From positions 3,906,001-3,970,000 of the forward strand of contig NZ_CP084032.1 of the NCBI RefSeq assembly GCF_020181655.1: a stretch of DNA of 64,000 nt, given 5' to 3'. Within the stretch, counting starts at the first letter, position 1, and each line of letters begins with the position of its first letter. The notes below the pieces were generated by a model, which ran no database searches, had not been told where the DNA came from, and saw only the letters and a list, made by a program, of their open reading frames with translations. The position numbers were made by a program, and so were the translations under genes. This DNA is from Pectobacterium colocasium. GTDB lineage: Bacteria; Pseudomonadota; Gammaproteobacteria; Enterobacterales; Enterobacteriaceae. Shown here in pieces: positions 1 to 8,651 of the stretch.

Positions 1-42
1 ATAGGCGCTTAGCCCGTCATCATACTCAATTAAGGTGCAGCC

Positions 43-1065
43 ATGAAAACCATGCAGGAAGTGGCGAAACGTGCAGGGGTGTCTAAAGCGACCGTATCCC
101 GAGTGCTCAACGGTACTGGTCAGGTCAAACAGGCAACACGCGATGCGGTATTTCGGGCAATGGACGAGCTAGGCTACCGCCCTAATTTTCTGGCTCGTTC
201 GCTGGCTCGTCGCACCTCAAACAGTATCGGTCTTGTTATCTCTAATTTCGACGGCCCTTACTTTGGCCGCCTGCTGCGCCGTGCTACGGATATCGCGGAA
301 AGCCACGGTAAACACCTCATCGTGACCGATGGGCACCATACACCGGAGGATGAGCAGCGAGCGGTGCAGCTTCTGTCTGACAGGCAGTGCGATGCGATAA
401 TTCTCTATACCCGCTATATGTCCGAAGCGGATCTCATGGCGTTACTCAACACGCTGACCATTCCGATGATTGTGATGAATCGCGATCTGCCGCAAGCACG
501 GGAGCGCTGTATTTTCTTCCGCCAGCAGCAGGCCGCGTTTGACGTGGTGAATTACCTGATCGAACAGGGTCACCGCGAGATCGCCTGCATCACCGCACCG
601 ATGCAAACGCCGACGGCACAGGCACGGCTTGCGGGCTATCAGCAGGCATTAACCACTCACCAGATCGCGTTTGAACCACAGCGGGTGGCGTATGGAACCA
701 GCATGGTGGCCAGCGGCTATCAGGCCGCACGGCAGTTGCTGAACAGCGGCATGAGCTTTAGCGCACTGTTTGCCAGCAACGATCACATGGCAATTGGCGC
801 GATGAAAGCGCTGTACGAGGCGGGGAAAACATTACCGCAGGATGTCTCCGTCTTCGGCTTTGACGATGAACCCTGCGCAACCTACCTGCACCCGTCACTC
901 TCCACCGTGTACATGCCGATTGAAGAGATGGCCGCCACGGCGATTACCCAAGTGCTGGATCTGATCGCTGGCAAAGACGTTAAACCGCTACAACCTTTTA
1001 CCGGTGAACTGAAACTGCGCGAGTCGGTTCAGAAAGGGCCGTATTATTCTCGTAGCGATCGCTGA
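43..1065 (+). CDS. LacI-family transcriptional regulator, AscG-like
   Basis: A 340-aa DNA-binding repressor of the LacI/GalR family, acting in the cytoplasm. The N-terminal helix-turn-helix (residues about 4-24, with the VSKATVSRVLNG signature) is followed by the hinge and a periplasmic-binding-like effector domain (about 60-330). The overall sequence recalls E. coli AscG, the repressor of the cryptic beta-glucoside asc genes, e.g. the CDAI..Y.R and ALFASNDHMAIGAMKAL stretches. The ATG at 43 gives the usual LacI N-terminus. Target genes are not visible: the next genes to the right are convergent, so its regulon probably lies to the left of the window. The effector is likely a sugar or beta-glucoside, by family only. 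Confidence 0.9.
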   Translation: MKTMQEVAKRAGVSKATVSRVLNGTGQVKQATRDAVFRAMDELGYRPNFLARSLARRTSNSIGLVISNFDGPYFGRLLRRATDIAESHGKHLIVTDGHHTPEDEQRAVQLLSDRQCDAIILYTRYMSEADLMALLNTLTIPMIVMNRDLPQARERCIFFRQQQAAFDVVNYLIEQGHREIACITAPMQTPTAQARLAGYQQALTTHQIAFEPQRVAYGTSMVASGYQAARQLLNSGMSFSALFASNDHMAIGAMKALYEAGKTLPQDVSVFGFDDEPCATYLHPSLSTVYMPIEEMAATAITQVLDLIAGKDVKPLQPFTGELKLRESVQKGPYYSRSDR

Positions 1066-1087
1066 CCCCGCCATTCCCGCTGATATC

Positions 1088-1108
1088 GACCTGCTCCCTG
1101 AGCAGGTC
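1088..1108. terminator. Hairpin between convergent genes
   Basis: Perfect 8-bp inverted repeat GACCTGCT / AGCAGGTC around a 5-nt loop, in the gap between the convergent LacI regulator and MFS genes. There is no T tract on either side, so it is only a candidate bidirectional terminator. Confidence 0.4.
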
Positions 1109-1169
1109 CGGCAGCCTTGAAGCAAGGGCACCACAGGAGTACGTCCAGCGCCGTGCCCCCTTCGCCTCA

Positions 1170-2345
1170 TTAAGACAGCTTACGTGACAGCAGGTAGGCC
1201 ACCAGCATCACGGGCGGAATCACGGTCAATAATCCAATAGCGCCAACCAACCCGATACTTTCGCCGACATTGCCAAGTAACAGGGGCGCCAGTAAGAGCG
1301 CCAGCCCTACCGACTGCGTTGCTCCCGCCGCGATTTTTGACAGAAACTGCGGCGGTTGCTGCGTTGCAACCGATAATATCAACGGGAAAAAATTCCCCAG
1401 ACAGGCGCCTAAAATCGCCAGGCTCACCAGCGCAACGGTGACATGAGGAACCAGCCACAGAATAACCAAACCGATTCCACCAACGATGATTGCCCCGATC
1501 AGCAGCGTGTTGATTTCATAGCGCAGCAGCAGGCGACTCACCGCAATTCGCCCGACAATCGTACCGCCGAAGTAGGCAGACATCATCCCCACGCTGGTCG
1601 CAACCGTTACGGATAACTGCTCTTCCAGAAACTGTGCGCCCCAAAATCCAATGCCCCACTCGGCTGAAATGCCGAGGAAAATCATGCCGAACATCAGGAA
1701 CGCTACCAGCGGCAGACGAGGGGAACGCTCCGCAGGATTGCTGGTTGAAGTGGCGATATTGACAGGCACCCGCGATAGATTTTCGGGCGCAATAAAGAGA
1801 AGAGGCAGCAGCGCGATGATGGGCACGAACATTGCCATCCGCCATCCCCAACCTGACTCCACCGCGAGGCTGACAAAGACCGGTCCGGCAAAGACCCCGA
1901 TGGCGGCAAAAATGCATCCTTCCGTGATGGCAACCCCGCTGTTTTCACCGTGATGACGTGCCAGCGATTCCTGAATGGCAATTTGCATGGCGCCCCCCGC
2001 CAGCCCTAACACCAACGACATGCCCAACGTTGCCGATGAAGGCATTGGCAGGGAAAAAATGGCCACTGCAATCGTCACCGCAAATGAGCTGGTGAGCAGG
2101 ATACGCTTTGGCGATACCCTTCTTGAACAGTAGGTAACGATAAAGCCTGTCGCAAACATACCAATGGCGTAGAGGCTAAAGTGCCAGCCAATCACGATTC
2201 TGGACAGCTGTAATTCATCGCGTAGGAAAGGAGTGATAGAGCCCGGTACGGCCTGATGAAAACCGCACACCACCGACAACATATATAAATAGAACGTGTA
2301 ATAGTCGCGCTTGAATTGGGGTTTAACCAGGCTCTGTTCCGTCAT
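1170..2345 (-). CDS. MFS transporter, last gene of the biosynthetic operon
   Basis: A 391-aa inner-membrane protein of the major facilitator superfamily, with about 12 hydrophobic segments and a basic intracellular loop after TM2 (YCSRRVSPKR). It has a glycine-rich LVLGLAGGAMQIAI segment and a long cytoplasmic loop near residues 195-215. It lies at the 3' end of the operon running from 13301 to 1170, about 25 nt after the NudK-like gene. By position it is the likely exporter of, or resistance pump for, the operon product, though import cannot be excluded. The substrate cannot be read from the sequence. Confidence 0.85.
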   Translation of the reverse strand: MTEQSLVKPQFKRDYYTFYLYMLSVVCGFHQAVPGSITPFLRDELQLSRIVIGWHFSLYAIGMFATGFIVTYCSRRVSPKRILLTSSFAVTIAVAIFSLPMPSSATLGMSLVLGLAGGAMQIAIQESLARHHGENSGVAITEGCIFAAIGVFAGPVFVSLAVESGWGWRMAMFVPIIALLPLLFIAPENLSRVPVNIATSTSNPAERSPRLPLVAFLMFGMIFLGISAEWGIGFWGAQFLEEQLSVTVATSVGMMSAYFGGTIVGRIAVSRLLLRYEINTLLIGAIIVGGIGLVILWLVPHVTVALVSLAILGACLGNFFPLILSVATQQPPQFLSKIAAGATQSVGLALLLAPLLLGNVGESIGLVGAIGLLTVIPPVMLVAYLLSRKLS

Positions 2346-2369
2346 CTATTCATGTCCTTTAGAGGAGAA

Positions 2370-2975
2370 TTACGGCTTACAAATATTTTTAATCACCAGG
2401 TGCTGAAGCAAAATAATGGTTTTGGCATCAATAATCTGGCCGTCATCAATCATTTGCAGCGCATCTTTAATCGGGATTTCCATGACCTTGATATCTTCGC
2501 CCTCTTCCGCGATACCGCCGCCTTCATTGATGCGCATTTCGTGCGTAAACGGCGCAATAAAGAAGTGTAGACGCTCAGTAACAGAACCGGGGCTCATGAA
2601 TATTTCACCAATTTTGGTGACCTCATTGAGTTTATATCCGGTTTCCTCCTCCGCCTCTTTTCTGATGGCCTCTATCGGGTCGCGTTCATCCAGCAGACCT
2701 GCACACGCTTCGATCAGCTCATAATGATGACCCAGCAGAAAAGCGGGCAGCCGAAACTGACTGGTGAGAATGACCGTACGCGCATCCGGGTTGTAGAGCG
2801 CAATGGTCGCGCCGTGACCACGATCATAGGCTTCACGAACCAGCCGCTGTTCCGTTCCGTTTGAGCGTGTGTAAGTGATGTCGTATTTAGTGAGCTTTCC
2901 CCAGTCATTGGCTAATACCCAACTGCCATTGACGACCGCCGTCGTGGCAGAGGGTGCATAAGTCGTGTTTTTCAT
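2370..2975 (-). CDS. NUDIX hydrolase, NudK (GDP-mannose hydrolase)-like
   Basis: A 201-aa cytoplasmic NUDIX hydrolase closely resembling E. coli NudK, which hydrolyses GDP-mannose. Shared features are EAYDRGHGATIALYN, the LIEACAGLLD segment and MSPGSVTERLHFFIA. The Nudix box lies at residues 93-114 and ends KEAEEETGY, with Lys instead of the first consensus Arg, as I also recall in NudK. The start codon overlaps the stop of the upstream solute-binding-like gene (ATGA), so the two are translationally coupled. In this operon it could cleave a nucleotide-sugar or another nucleoside diphosphate intermediate. The true substrate is unknown. Confidence 0.85.
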   Translation of the reverse strand: MKNTTYAPSATTAVVNGSWVLANDWGKLTKYDITYTRSNGTEQRLVREAYDRGHGATIALYNPDARTVILTSQFRLPAFLLGHHYELIEACAGLLDERDPIEAIRKEAEEETGYKLNEVTKIGEIFMSPGSVTERLHFFIAPFTHEMRINEGGGIAEEGEDIKVMEIPIKDALQMIDDGQIIDAKTIILLQHLVIKNICKP

Positions 2976-3877
2976 AGGTGATTACCGTTTGCAATGGATT
3001 CAAGTTGGGATAACCAGCGGGTTCGATTTTTTACCGCGTTTTCAGCATCAATAACAAATAGCCGGCTATCCGGTTTTCCGAGAATAACTTTGTTGTAGCT
3101 GGCATAAATCCCTTCAGCTTCTTCTGACCTGAGCCATTCCAATGCCTGAGTGACCAGCAAAGGGTGACGGGTCGTGGTAAAGCCAGTAAAAACCTCGGAT
3201 TCAATGCCGATCGCATCCTGCGGCTCAACGATGCCTAGAGAGGGACGTTCCCGCTGCCGGTTTGAGGCTGCTATTTTTACCGTCACACCGGCCGCGATCT
3301 GCCCTTCTCCGGTCAACCGAGCAGGCTCCCACGCAGAAGGCGGTCTGATATGTGCATTACGATAAATATCAGCGAGGATCGCCCAGCCTTCGGGTTCACC
3401 GTAGAATTGCAGAATCGTCGCCAGCGCCAGAAACCCCGCGCCCGACACGGCTGGGTCGGGGAACGCAATCTTCCCCTGAAGCGCGGGTTGGGCAAGATCG
3501 ACCCAGGATGCGATATCCACCCCCGTCTCAGAGAGGACAGCGGGATCGACGACAAACGCGGTTGAAAAACCAGTGATGCGCATATACCCATCGGCGTCAG
3601 CGCCCGGTGCAAATAGCACCTCGCTTAAATCGAGAGTTCGCGAGGCGGTATCTGCCCACCCCAGAATCATATCCACCTGAGGAGCATGCTGTTCCTGAGC
3701 CAGCCTTGCCGTCAGGGCTGCCGTAGGCATTCTTTCAATATGGATCGCCACATCAGGCATGTGATGCGCGAGAGCACGCAGATAATCCGCAAGCTCATAA
3801 GGTTCAAAAGAACTGTAGGCCTTGAGCGTAGCCTTTGAGCCGTAGCCCGTTGGGGCATGAATGAGAGTGGCGGTCAT
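2972..3877 (-). CDS. Periplasmic-binding-fold protein without signal peptide
   Basis: A 301-aa protein resembling type-2 periplasmic binding proteins of the iron(III)/aminoethylphosphonate group. Typical features are WVDLAQPALQGKIAFPDP, SGAGFLALATILQFYGEPEGW and a GVTVKIAAS strand. The N-terminus (MTATLIHAPTGYGSKATL) has no hydrophobic signal sequence or lipobox, and no ABC permease or ATPase gene is nearby, so it is predicted to be cytosolic. It sits between the HAD and NudK-like genes, overlapping the latter by 4 nt. It may have become an enzyme or an intracellular carrier: this fold has been recruited for catalysis in, for example, the THI5/NMT1 group. Function unknown. Confidence 0.7.
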   Translation of the reverse strand: MTATLIHAPTGYGSKATLKAYSSFEPYELADYLRALAHHMPDVAIHIERMPTAALTARLAQEQHAPQVDMILGWADTASRTLDLSEVLFAPGADADGYMRITGFSTAFVVDPAVLSETGVDIASWVDLAQPALQGKIAFPDPAVSGAGFLALATILQFYGEPEGWAILADIYRNAHIRPPSAWEPARLTGEGQIAAGVTVKIAASNRQRERPSLGIVEPQDAIGIESEVFTGFTTTRHPLLVTQALEWLRSEEAEGIYASYNKVILGKPDSRLFVIDAENAVKNRTRWLSQLESIANGNHL

Positions 3878-3892
3878 GTTGGTTCCTTTACC

Positions 3893-4558
3893 TCACGCGC
3901 TAAGCTTGCTGAGCATGGCCGTCAGCTTGTCGTCTTTGAAATCTGGGATCGCCGCTGATGCGCCATACTTCAGCAACGCCGCTTCATCCAGCGCGCCCGT
4001 CATACCGAAGGTAAATACCCCGGCCGCCGCCGCAGACTGAATACCGGGGCCGGAATCCTCAAACGCTAAGGCGTTTTCACGCCCAACGCCCAGCAGCCGC
4101 ATTGCTTCCGCGTAGGGATAAGGATCGGGTTTGCTACGCGGCAGCTCCGCGCCGATAAGCAGATGATCGACGGACTCCAATAAATGTAGCCCCTTCAACA
4201 TCATGATGGCGCTTTCACGCGGCGCGTTGGTTACCACAGCGATCCCAATGTTTCTGTCCTGCGCCCACTCGAAGAGTTCAGTCACGCCAGGGCGGCCTTC
4301 CAGCGGCCCCGTAAGCTGCTTCCTGAACAGCGCTTCTTTACGTTCTCCCAGTTCATAACGGTGCTCGGGCGATAGATTGGGGAAAAGATCGCGCGTGATG
4401 TGGTCCATCGGCGCGCCCATGATTTTTTCGTTGTAATAGTCGATCGTGACGGACTGACCAAAGTCGGCCAGGAGTTCATTAAACGCGGCCAGATGCAGCC
4501 GGTCTGTGTCGAGCAATGTTCCATCCAGGTCAAACAACAATCCTGCGGTAGTTTTCAT
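3893..4558 (-). CDS. HAD-superfamily phosphatase / phosphomutase-like
   Basis: A 221-aa haloacid-dehalogenase family protein of the beta-phosphoglucomutase-like subfamily. All four motifs are present: DLDGT at residues 10-14 (nucleophile D10, acid/base D12), Thr in VVTNAP near 110, Lys143 in RSKPDP, and the acidic pair in FEDSGPGI (167-168). An alpha-helical cap lies between motifs I and II. It should hydrolyse or transfer phosphate on a small sugar-phosphate-like substrate. It lies 28 nt downstream of the MTA-phosphorylase-like gene, so it could act on the sugar-1-phosphate released by that enzyme. The substrate is inferred. Confidence 0.85.
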   Translation of the reverse strand: MKTTAGLLFDLDGTLLDTDRLHLAAFNELLADFGQSVTIDYYNEKIMGAPMDHITRDLFPNLSPEHRYELGERKEALFRKQLTGPLEGRPGVTELFEWAQDRNIGIAVVTNAPRESAIMMLKGLHLLESVDHLLIGAELPRSKPDPYPYAEAMRLLGVGRENALAFEDSGPGIQSAAAAGVFTFGMTGALDEAALLKYGASAAIPDFKDDKLTAMLSKLSA

Positions 4559-4586
4559 TCCAATCTCTCCCAGCTAAGCAACGATT

Positions 4587-5492
4587 TCAGGACGACATAT
4601 CGTCCTGGATAACACGGTCAAGTAACGGTGAAAAACGGCTAATGGCTTCGGACGAGATCAGGCTGAAATCCGTCATGATAGCGCCATCTAACGCGTGTTG
4701 GCAGCGATCGCGGCATAGCGCCTCACGCTGTGCGAGTTTTGGCACGATGACGGATAACAGAGACTCGGCTTTCTTAATATTATCAGCCATCTGCTCGCTG
4801 ACCATAGCGGCATTCACCGCCTCATGGGAGGTATGCCAGCAATCGTAATCGGTCACCATCGCGACCATGTTGTAGCAAAGCTCCGCTTCGCGGCAGAGCT
4901 TTGGCTCTGGCATGGCGGTCATGCCAATAACCGTGCCCCCCATTTGGCGATGGAATGCGGATTCCGCTTTGGTTGAAAAGTGCGGCCCTTCCATCACGAC
5001 ATACAGCCCCTTTGCCAGATGCGGAATGGCGAGTTCGCCCAGTGCATCAACCAGCAGCGAATGGTTATCCGTGCAAACCGGCTTCCCAAAAGGAACATGC
5101 GCCACCACCCCTGAACCGAAGAAGGTATTTACGCGGCGGTACGTCCGATCGATATATTGATCGATCGCGACAAACGTACCTGGAGGGGCTTCTTCGACCA
5201 GACTGCCGACGGCGCTAAACGAGATCACCTGCGAAACCCCCAGTGCCTTGAGCGCGGCAATGTTAGCTCTGACGTTAATTTCCGAGGGCAGCAGCCTGTG
5301 ACCGATGCCATGCCGATTAACGATCGCTACCGGAACCCCGGCTATCTCGCCCAGCGTGATGATGCCGGAAGGGTCGCCAAAGGAAGTCGTGACGTTGATG
5401 CGCTCAGGCGCCTCGATGATCGACAGAGAATCCATACCGCTGCCGCAGATGATCCCAATACGGGGTGGCGTAGTCGTTCGTTGATCAGTCAT
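4587..5492 (-). CDS. S-methyl-5'-thioadenosine / purine nucleoside phosphorylase
   Basis: A 301-aa trimeric-type nucleoside phosphorylase of the MTAP/PNP family. Phosphate-site signatures GSGM (17-20) and NRHG (59-62) are present, as are EGPHFST (168-174), the nucleoside-binding MTAMPE (191-196) and DYDCWH (215-220). These match 5'-methylthioadenosine phosphorylases better than guanosine/inosine enzymes. The reaction would be phosphorolysis of MTA, or a related nucleoside, to adenine plus (methylthio)ribose-1-phosphate. It overlaps the 3' end of the desaturase gene. Its presence suggests that the pathway releases MTA or passes through a nucleoside, or that the enzyme salvages a by-product. 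Confidence 0.85.
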   Translation of the reverse strand: MTDQRTTTPPRIGIICGSGMDSLSIIEAPERINVTTSFGDPSGIITLGEIAGVPVAIVNRHGIGHRLLPSEINVRANIAALKALGVSQVISFSAVGSLVEEAPPGTFVAIDQYIDRTYRRVNTFFGSGVVAHVPFGKPVCTDNHSLLVDALGELAIPHLAKGLYVVMEGPHFSTKAESAFHRQMGGTVIGMTAMPEPKLCREAELCYNMVAMVTDYDCWHTSHEAVNAAMVSEQMADNIKKAESLLSVIVPKLAQREALCRDRCQHALDGAIMTDFSLISSEAISRFSPLLDRVIQDDMSS

Positions 5493-6618
5493 TAATCGTT
5501 CCTCTTTCCCTGTTTAGTGGCGATTGAACAGCCGTGTTGACGAGCCGATGGTATAGCTCAGAGAGCGCAGCAGGTTGCCCTCCTGAACCAAAAATCATTC
5601 CCTTCGCGATGTACTGCGTGTATCGCGGTTCATTGACTTTCAGCGCCCAGTCCACGGCGGGCATATATTGATAGCGAACGGTTGGATAAATGTGGTGTGC
5701 CAAATGATAGGCGTCGGACATCGGAAATATCAGATATCGCTGAATCGCGCCGAACACACCGGAAAAATCCGTGGCGCGGCCATGTTCATAATCATGGGCA
5801 AGCCGATAGCGAGTTGGGATATAGGGCGTGTGCCAGCGGTGTTTAGAGAGCAGAGACCACCACGAAAACAGCGGATAAATGGAGAAAACAGGAATCACCC
5901 ACCCGACAATCAATGCCGCAACGCCGCCCACCCACAGATACAGCGCGACCACGCTTATCGTCACGATGACGCGCAGCAGTGCGGTCTGCTTCGAGGTATT
6001 TTCGCGAAACACATCGCGAAAGTTGCCCTTGATGTTATTAGCCAGACCTTTAAGGCTAACCGGATAGAACAAGGCTTTGATAAACTGACCACGGCTGATG
6101 CCGGGCACCATGCCTGCGGCAATCACCCGCCGCAGATTCGGATCTTTACCCGGAACGTCCGCATTAGGGTGATGTTCAATGACGTGCGTAATAAAGCGCG
6201 AATCCATATCCCTTTTCAGCGTCGGGAACTGGAAAAACGTGTTGGACAGGAACCACTGTAACTTCTTCGAGGGGCACAGCGCCACGTGCAGCGCATTGTG
6301 ACCCAGCTCTTGTAGCGCTCTCATCCGCCCCGAGGTCACCACCGCCAGCAGCACACCGGACAGCACGTTATAGTCTGTCCAGCGGAAAAACAGCACGGCG
6401 GCAAAAATCTCCAGCCAACAGTAGATAAACGGCAACGGCGCGAAGAGCGTATCAAATCGCTTGTAGTAACTGATCTCATCTCTGTTGCCGGGGCTAAGTT
6501 TGAATTTCGGCAGGATCCGCTCACCGTCGCGATAATAAAGCTTGATCGCCAGCCGGAGAAAAAGACTTAACACGATCAGTACCACCATCACATCGAACAC
6601 ACGATCTTGGCTTAGCAT
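5485..6618 (-). CDS. Membrane di-iron fatty-acid-desaturase-family protein
   Basis: A 377-aa integral membrane protein with the histidine boxes of the membrane di-iron desaturase/hydroxylase family: H107xxxH111 (GHNALH), H145xxxH149H150 (THVIEHH) and H305xxH308H309 (YHLAHH). Hydrophobic segments lie at about 10-25, 60-95 and 215-255. It should use O2 and an electron donor to desaturate or hydroxylate a substrate at the inner membrane. In this operon the substrate need not be a lipid: a member of this family, RtxC, desaturates the amino-acid toxin dihydrorhizobitoxine. It overlaps the phosphorylase gene by 8 nt and starts 27 nt after the HAD gene. Confidence 0.8.
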   Translation of the reverse strand: MLSQDRVFDVMVVLIVLSLFLRLAIKLYYRDGERILPKFKLSPGNRDEISYYKRFDTLFAPLPFIYCWLEIFAAVLFFRWTDYNVLSGVLLAVVTSGRMRALQELGHNALHVALCPSKKLQWFLSNTFFQFPTLKRDMDSRFITHVIEHHPNADVPGKDPNLRRVIAAGMVPGISRGQFIKALFYPVSLKGLANNIKGNFRDVFRENTSKQTALLRVIVTISVVALYLWVGGVAALIVGWVIPVFSIYPLFSWWSLLSKHRWHTPYIPTRYRLAHDYEHGRATDFSGVFGAIQRYLIFPMSDAYHLAHHIYPTVRYQYMPAVDWALKVNEPRYTQYIAKGMIFGSGGQPAALSELYHRLVNTAVQSPLNRERGTIND

Positions 6619-6645
6619 GTGAAACCCTCCATGGCATTGGCGAAA

Positions 6646-7299
6646 TTAGCGGAAATAGGCGCGGTATACCGATGACAGATCCCCGAAAACAAACGGGTGA
6701 ATAGCGCTCAGCCGTTCGTGCGTCTGATGGCCGTGTGAGACAGAAGCCATCTGCCAGCCACAGGCGTGTGCGACGTCGATGTCATGGTCGGTATCACCGA
6801 TCATCAGGGCGTCCGTTCCCGGATTGCCCAGTACCGAGTCTAGCTCCAGAGCAATACCCTGCTTGCCTTTAGCCTGAGTATTCGTGAGGCCAAACACATG
6901 ATCGACCAGGTGATCGATGCCAGCGCTGGCTAGATTGTTCTGCAACGTCTCGTGCTGGCTGGCAGACAGCACGGAGATGCTCACACCGGTACGTCGCAAC
7001 ATACTGATGATATCCACGGCCCCCTGATGGAGAGGACACTGGTTGATTTCGCTATTGAAAATACTCAGATACGTGTGGATCAAATCGTCGAATCGCCCGC
7101 TCTCGCAGTCGATCCCGACCGCCTGATAGAACGACTGGATCGGGAACCCGAAATGCTCGCGATATCTCTTTGCATCGAGAGGGGGCAGCGTTTGTAACTC
7201 CCTCACCGCGTTCAGCCCCTTCACCGCCAGTGCCAGATCATCGACCAGCGTGCCATTCCAGTCGAAAATAACGTGTTTAATCGCAGTGCTACCTTTCAT
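6646..7299 (-). CDS. HAD-like hydrolase with DWNGT nucleophile motif
   Basis: A 217-aa HAD-superfamily protein of the phosphoglycolate-phosphatase-like type. Motif I reads FDWNGT (D13-T17), so the usual second Asp, the general acid/base, is Asn15. Motif II is LSAS near 111-114. Motif IV is GDTDHD (168-173), which keeps the Mg-binding acids. The nucleophile is intact, so a phosphoenzyme could form, but ordinary phosphatase turnover may be altered. Phosphonoacetaldehyde hydrolases also lack the second Asp. It lies between the FAD-monooxygenase and desaturase genes, 11 and 27 nt from them. Substrate unknown. Confidence 0.8.
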   Translation of the reverse strand: MKGSTAIKHVIFDWNGTLVDDLALAVKGLNAVRELQTLPPLDAKRYREHFGFPIQSFYQAVGIDCESGRFDDLIHTYLSIFNSEINQCPLHQGAVDIISMLRRTGVSISVLSASQHETLQNNLASAGIDHLVDHVFGLTNTQAKGKQGIALELDSVLGNPGTDALMIGDTDHDIDVAHACGWQMASVSHGHQTHERLSAIHPFVFGDLSSVYRAYFR

Positions 7300-7310
7300 C
7301 GTGCTATTCC

Positions 7311-8651
7311 TTATCGTATGGCTCGGGCAATGACGCTGGATAATGAGGCTCTGACTATGGGGAAACGATAGAGCGTGCGCTGCGCTTCTAACAGGTTAGC
7401 GATCTTGAGAGTGGCAATCGCCACATCCCGATTGTGGAACGAGGCCGCGTGAACCAGACTGATATACCGCTCTTTCAGCCTACTTTTCAGAGCGGCTTTT
7501 GCGGTTTGCTGGCTCAGGCTTTCATCGCTTTTTTTGGCCTGTTGCCAGGAAATTTCCGTCGCCATCACTTGCACATTCAGCACCTGCTGGGCTGGGATCG
7601 CCCGCCGGAGGTACTCAGGCAGAGCGACGTCCAGCGCTTCGGCTTGCAGAGCCGAAACACTCATCCCCTGACTGTAGATTGGGTTGATGCTGCATAGCGC
7701 ATCCCCCACGACCAGAAAGCTCTCCGGCCATGACGGCATCAGGTCATAGCGGCGTCTCAGGCTGCACGGCATCTTGAACTGGTGAAACTCACTCAGCGGC
7801 TCCAGCTTGCTGACCTCATCATGGATGTCAGGCACCGGCAGTTCGGCAAGGAATCGCATAAAGTCATGCTCATTAGGCTTGGGCGATGCGCCGAACCAGC
7901 CTCCGGCGGTGACGATATACTTGTCTCCCTCAATGGGACTGATGACACCCATACTGCGTTTTGTCGGCAGATTGGGCGTCACGAGCAACACTTTCCAGCC
8001 AGTCTGACGCGTTGTGTCTTTCTTATAGACGCGCGACACATAGCCGAGCTGATTCTCGACCTCTTCACGCTGAACCTCGCCGTAGCCTAGCTGCTTCAGC
8101 CATGCCGCAGCCTTTGAGTTTCTGCCAGAGGCATCCACCACCAGATCGGCTTCCAGCGTTTCCTCTACTTGCCCAACACTCGCGACAAGCCCCCGAACGG
8201 CTCCGTCATCATGAAGAAGGTGTTTAACCCGATAGCCCTCTTTAATCTCGATATTCGGTACGCGTCTGGCCGATTGTCTCAGAACATGCTCAAGCAGCGT
8301 TCTTGAACAATAGTGCGCGGTAATACCGGTCGGCCAGCGCTGTTTCCAGCCCACGCCGGCATAGCATTTCACGCCATGAGACAGATCGATCTCTTCAGCC
8401 CCGAATTGCAGCAGTTCGTTCTTAAAACCGGGATAGAAATTCTCAATAATCTGGACACCGCGATTTAATAGCAGATGCACATGATGTTCCTGCGGCACCG
8501 TCCGACGCGTGCAAGGTTTATCACTAAACGTATCCAAATCGAGCAGCACAACGTCCTTGAAGTGCCTGGCAAGCGAACGGGCGACCAGACAGCCAGCAAT
8601 GCTGGCGCCAATGACGATAGCCTTGCCTGTAGCGTTTTTTAATGTCGTCAT
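7311..8651 (-). CDS. FAD-dependent monooxygenase / oxidoreductase
   Basis: A 446-aa flavoprotein of the group-A aromatic hydroxylase/halogenase-like fold. The dinucleotide-binding GASIAG motif at 15-20 follows the first beta strand, DASGR is at 173-177, and the FAD ribityl-contact GDALCSINPIYSQGM is at 316-330. The C-terminal 80 residues are helical and basic. I see no WxWxIP halogenase motif, so a hydroxylase, dehydrogenase or geranylgeranyl-reductase-like activity is more likely than halogenation. The start overlaps the stop of the tandem DegT gene by 4 nt. It presumably oxidises the operon intermediate. Substrate unknown. Confidence 0.8.
   Translation of the reverse strand: MTTLKNATGKAIVIGASIAGCLVARSLARHFKDVVLLDLDTFSDKPCTRRTVPQEHHVHLLLNRGVQIIENFYPGFKNELLQFGAEEIDLSHGVKCYAGVGWKQRWPTGITAHYCSRTLLEHVLRQSARRVPNIEIKEGYRVKHLLHDDGAVRGLVASVGQVEETLEADLVVDASGRNSKAAAWLKQLGYGEVQREEVENQLGYVSRVYKKDTTRQTGWKVLLVTPNLPTKRSMGVISPIEGDKYIVTAGGWFGASPKPNEHDFMRFLAELPVPDIHDEVSKLEPLSEFHQFKMPCSLRRRYDLMPSWPESFLVVGDALCSINPIYSQGMSVSALQAEALDVALPEYLRRAIPAQQVLNVQVMATEISWQQAKKSDESLSQQTAKAALKSRLKERYISLVHAASFHNRDVAIATLKIANLLEAQRTLYRFPIVRASLSSVIARAIR

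Noticed and set aside
2370..2975. Link of the NudK-like gene to capsule or colanic acid synthesis
   Set aside because: No glycosyltransferase, polymerase or other nucleotide-sugar genes are nearby; its operon partners point to a small-molecule pathway.
7311..8651. Flavin-dependent halogenase
   Set aside because: The FAD fold fits, but the WxWxIP motif of halogenases is not seen.
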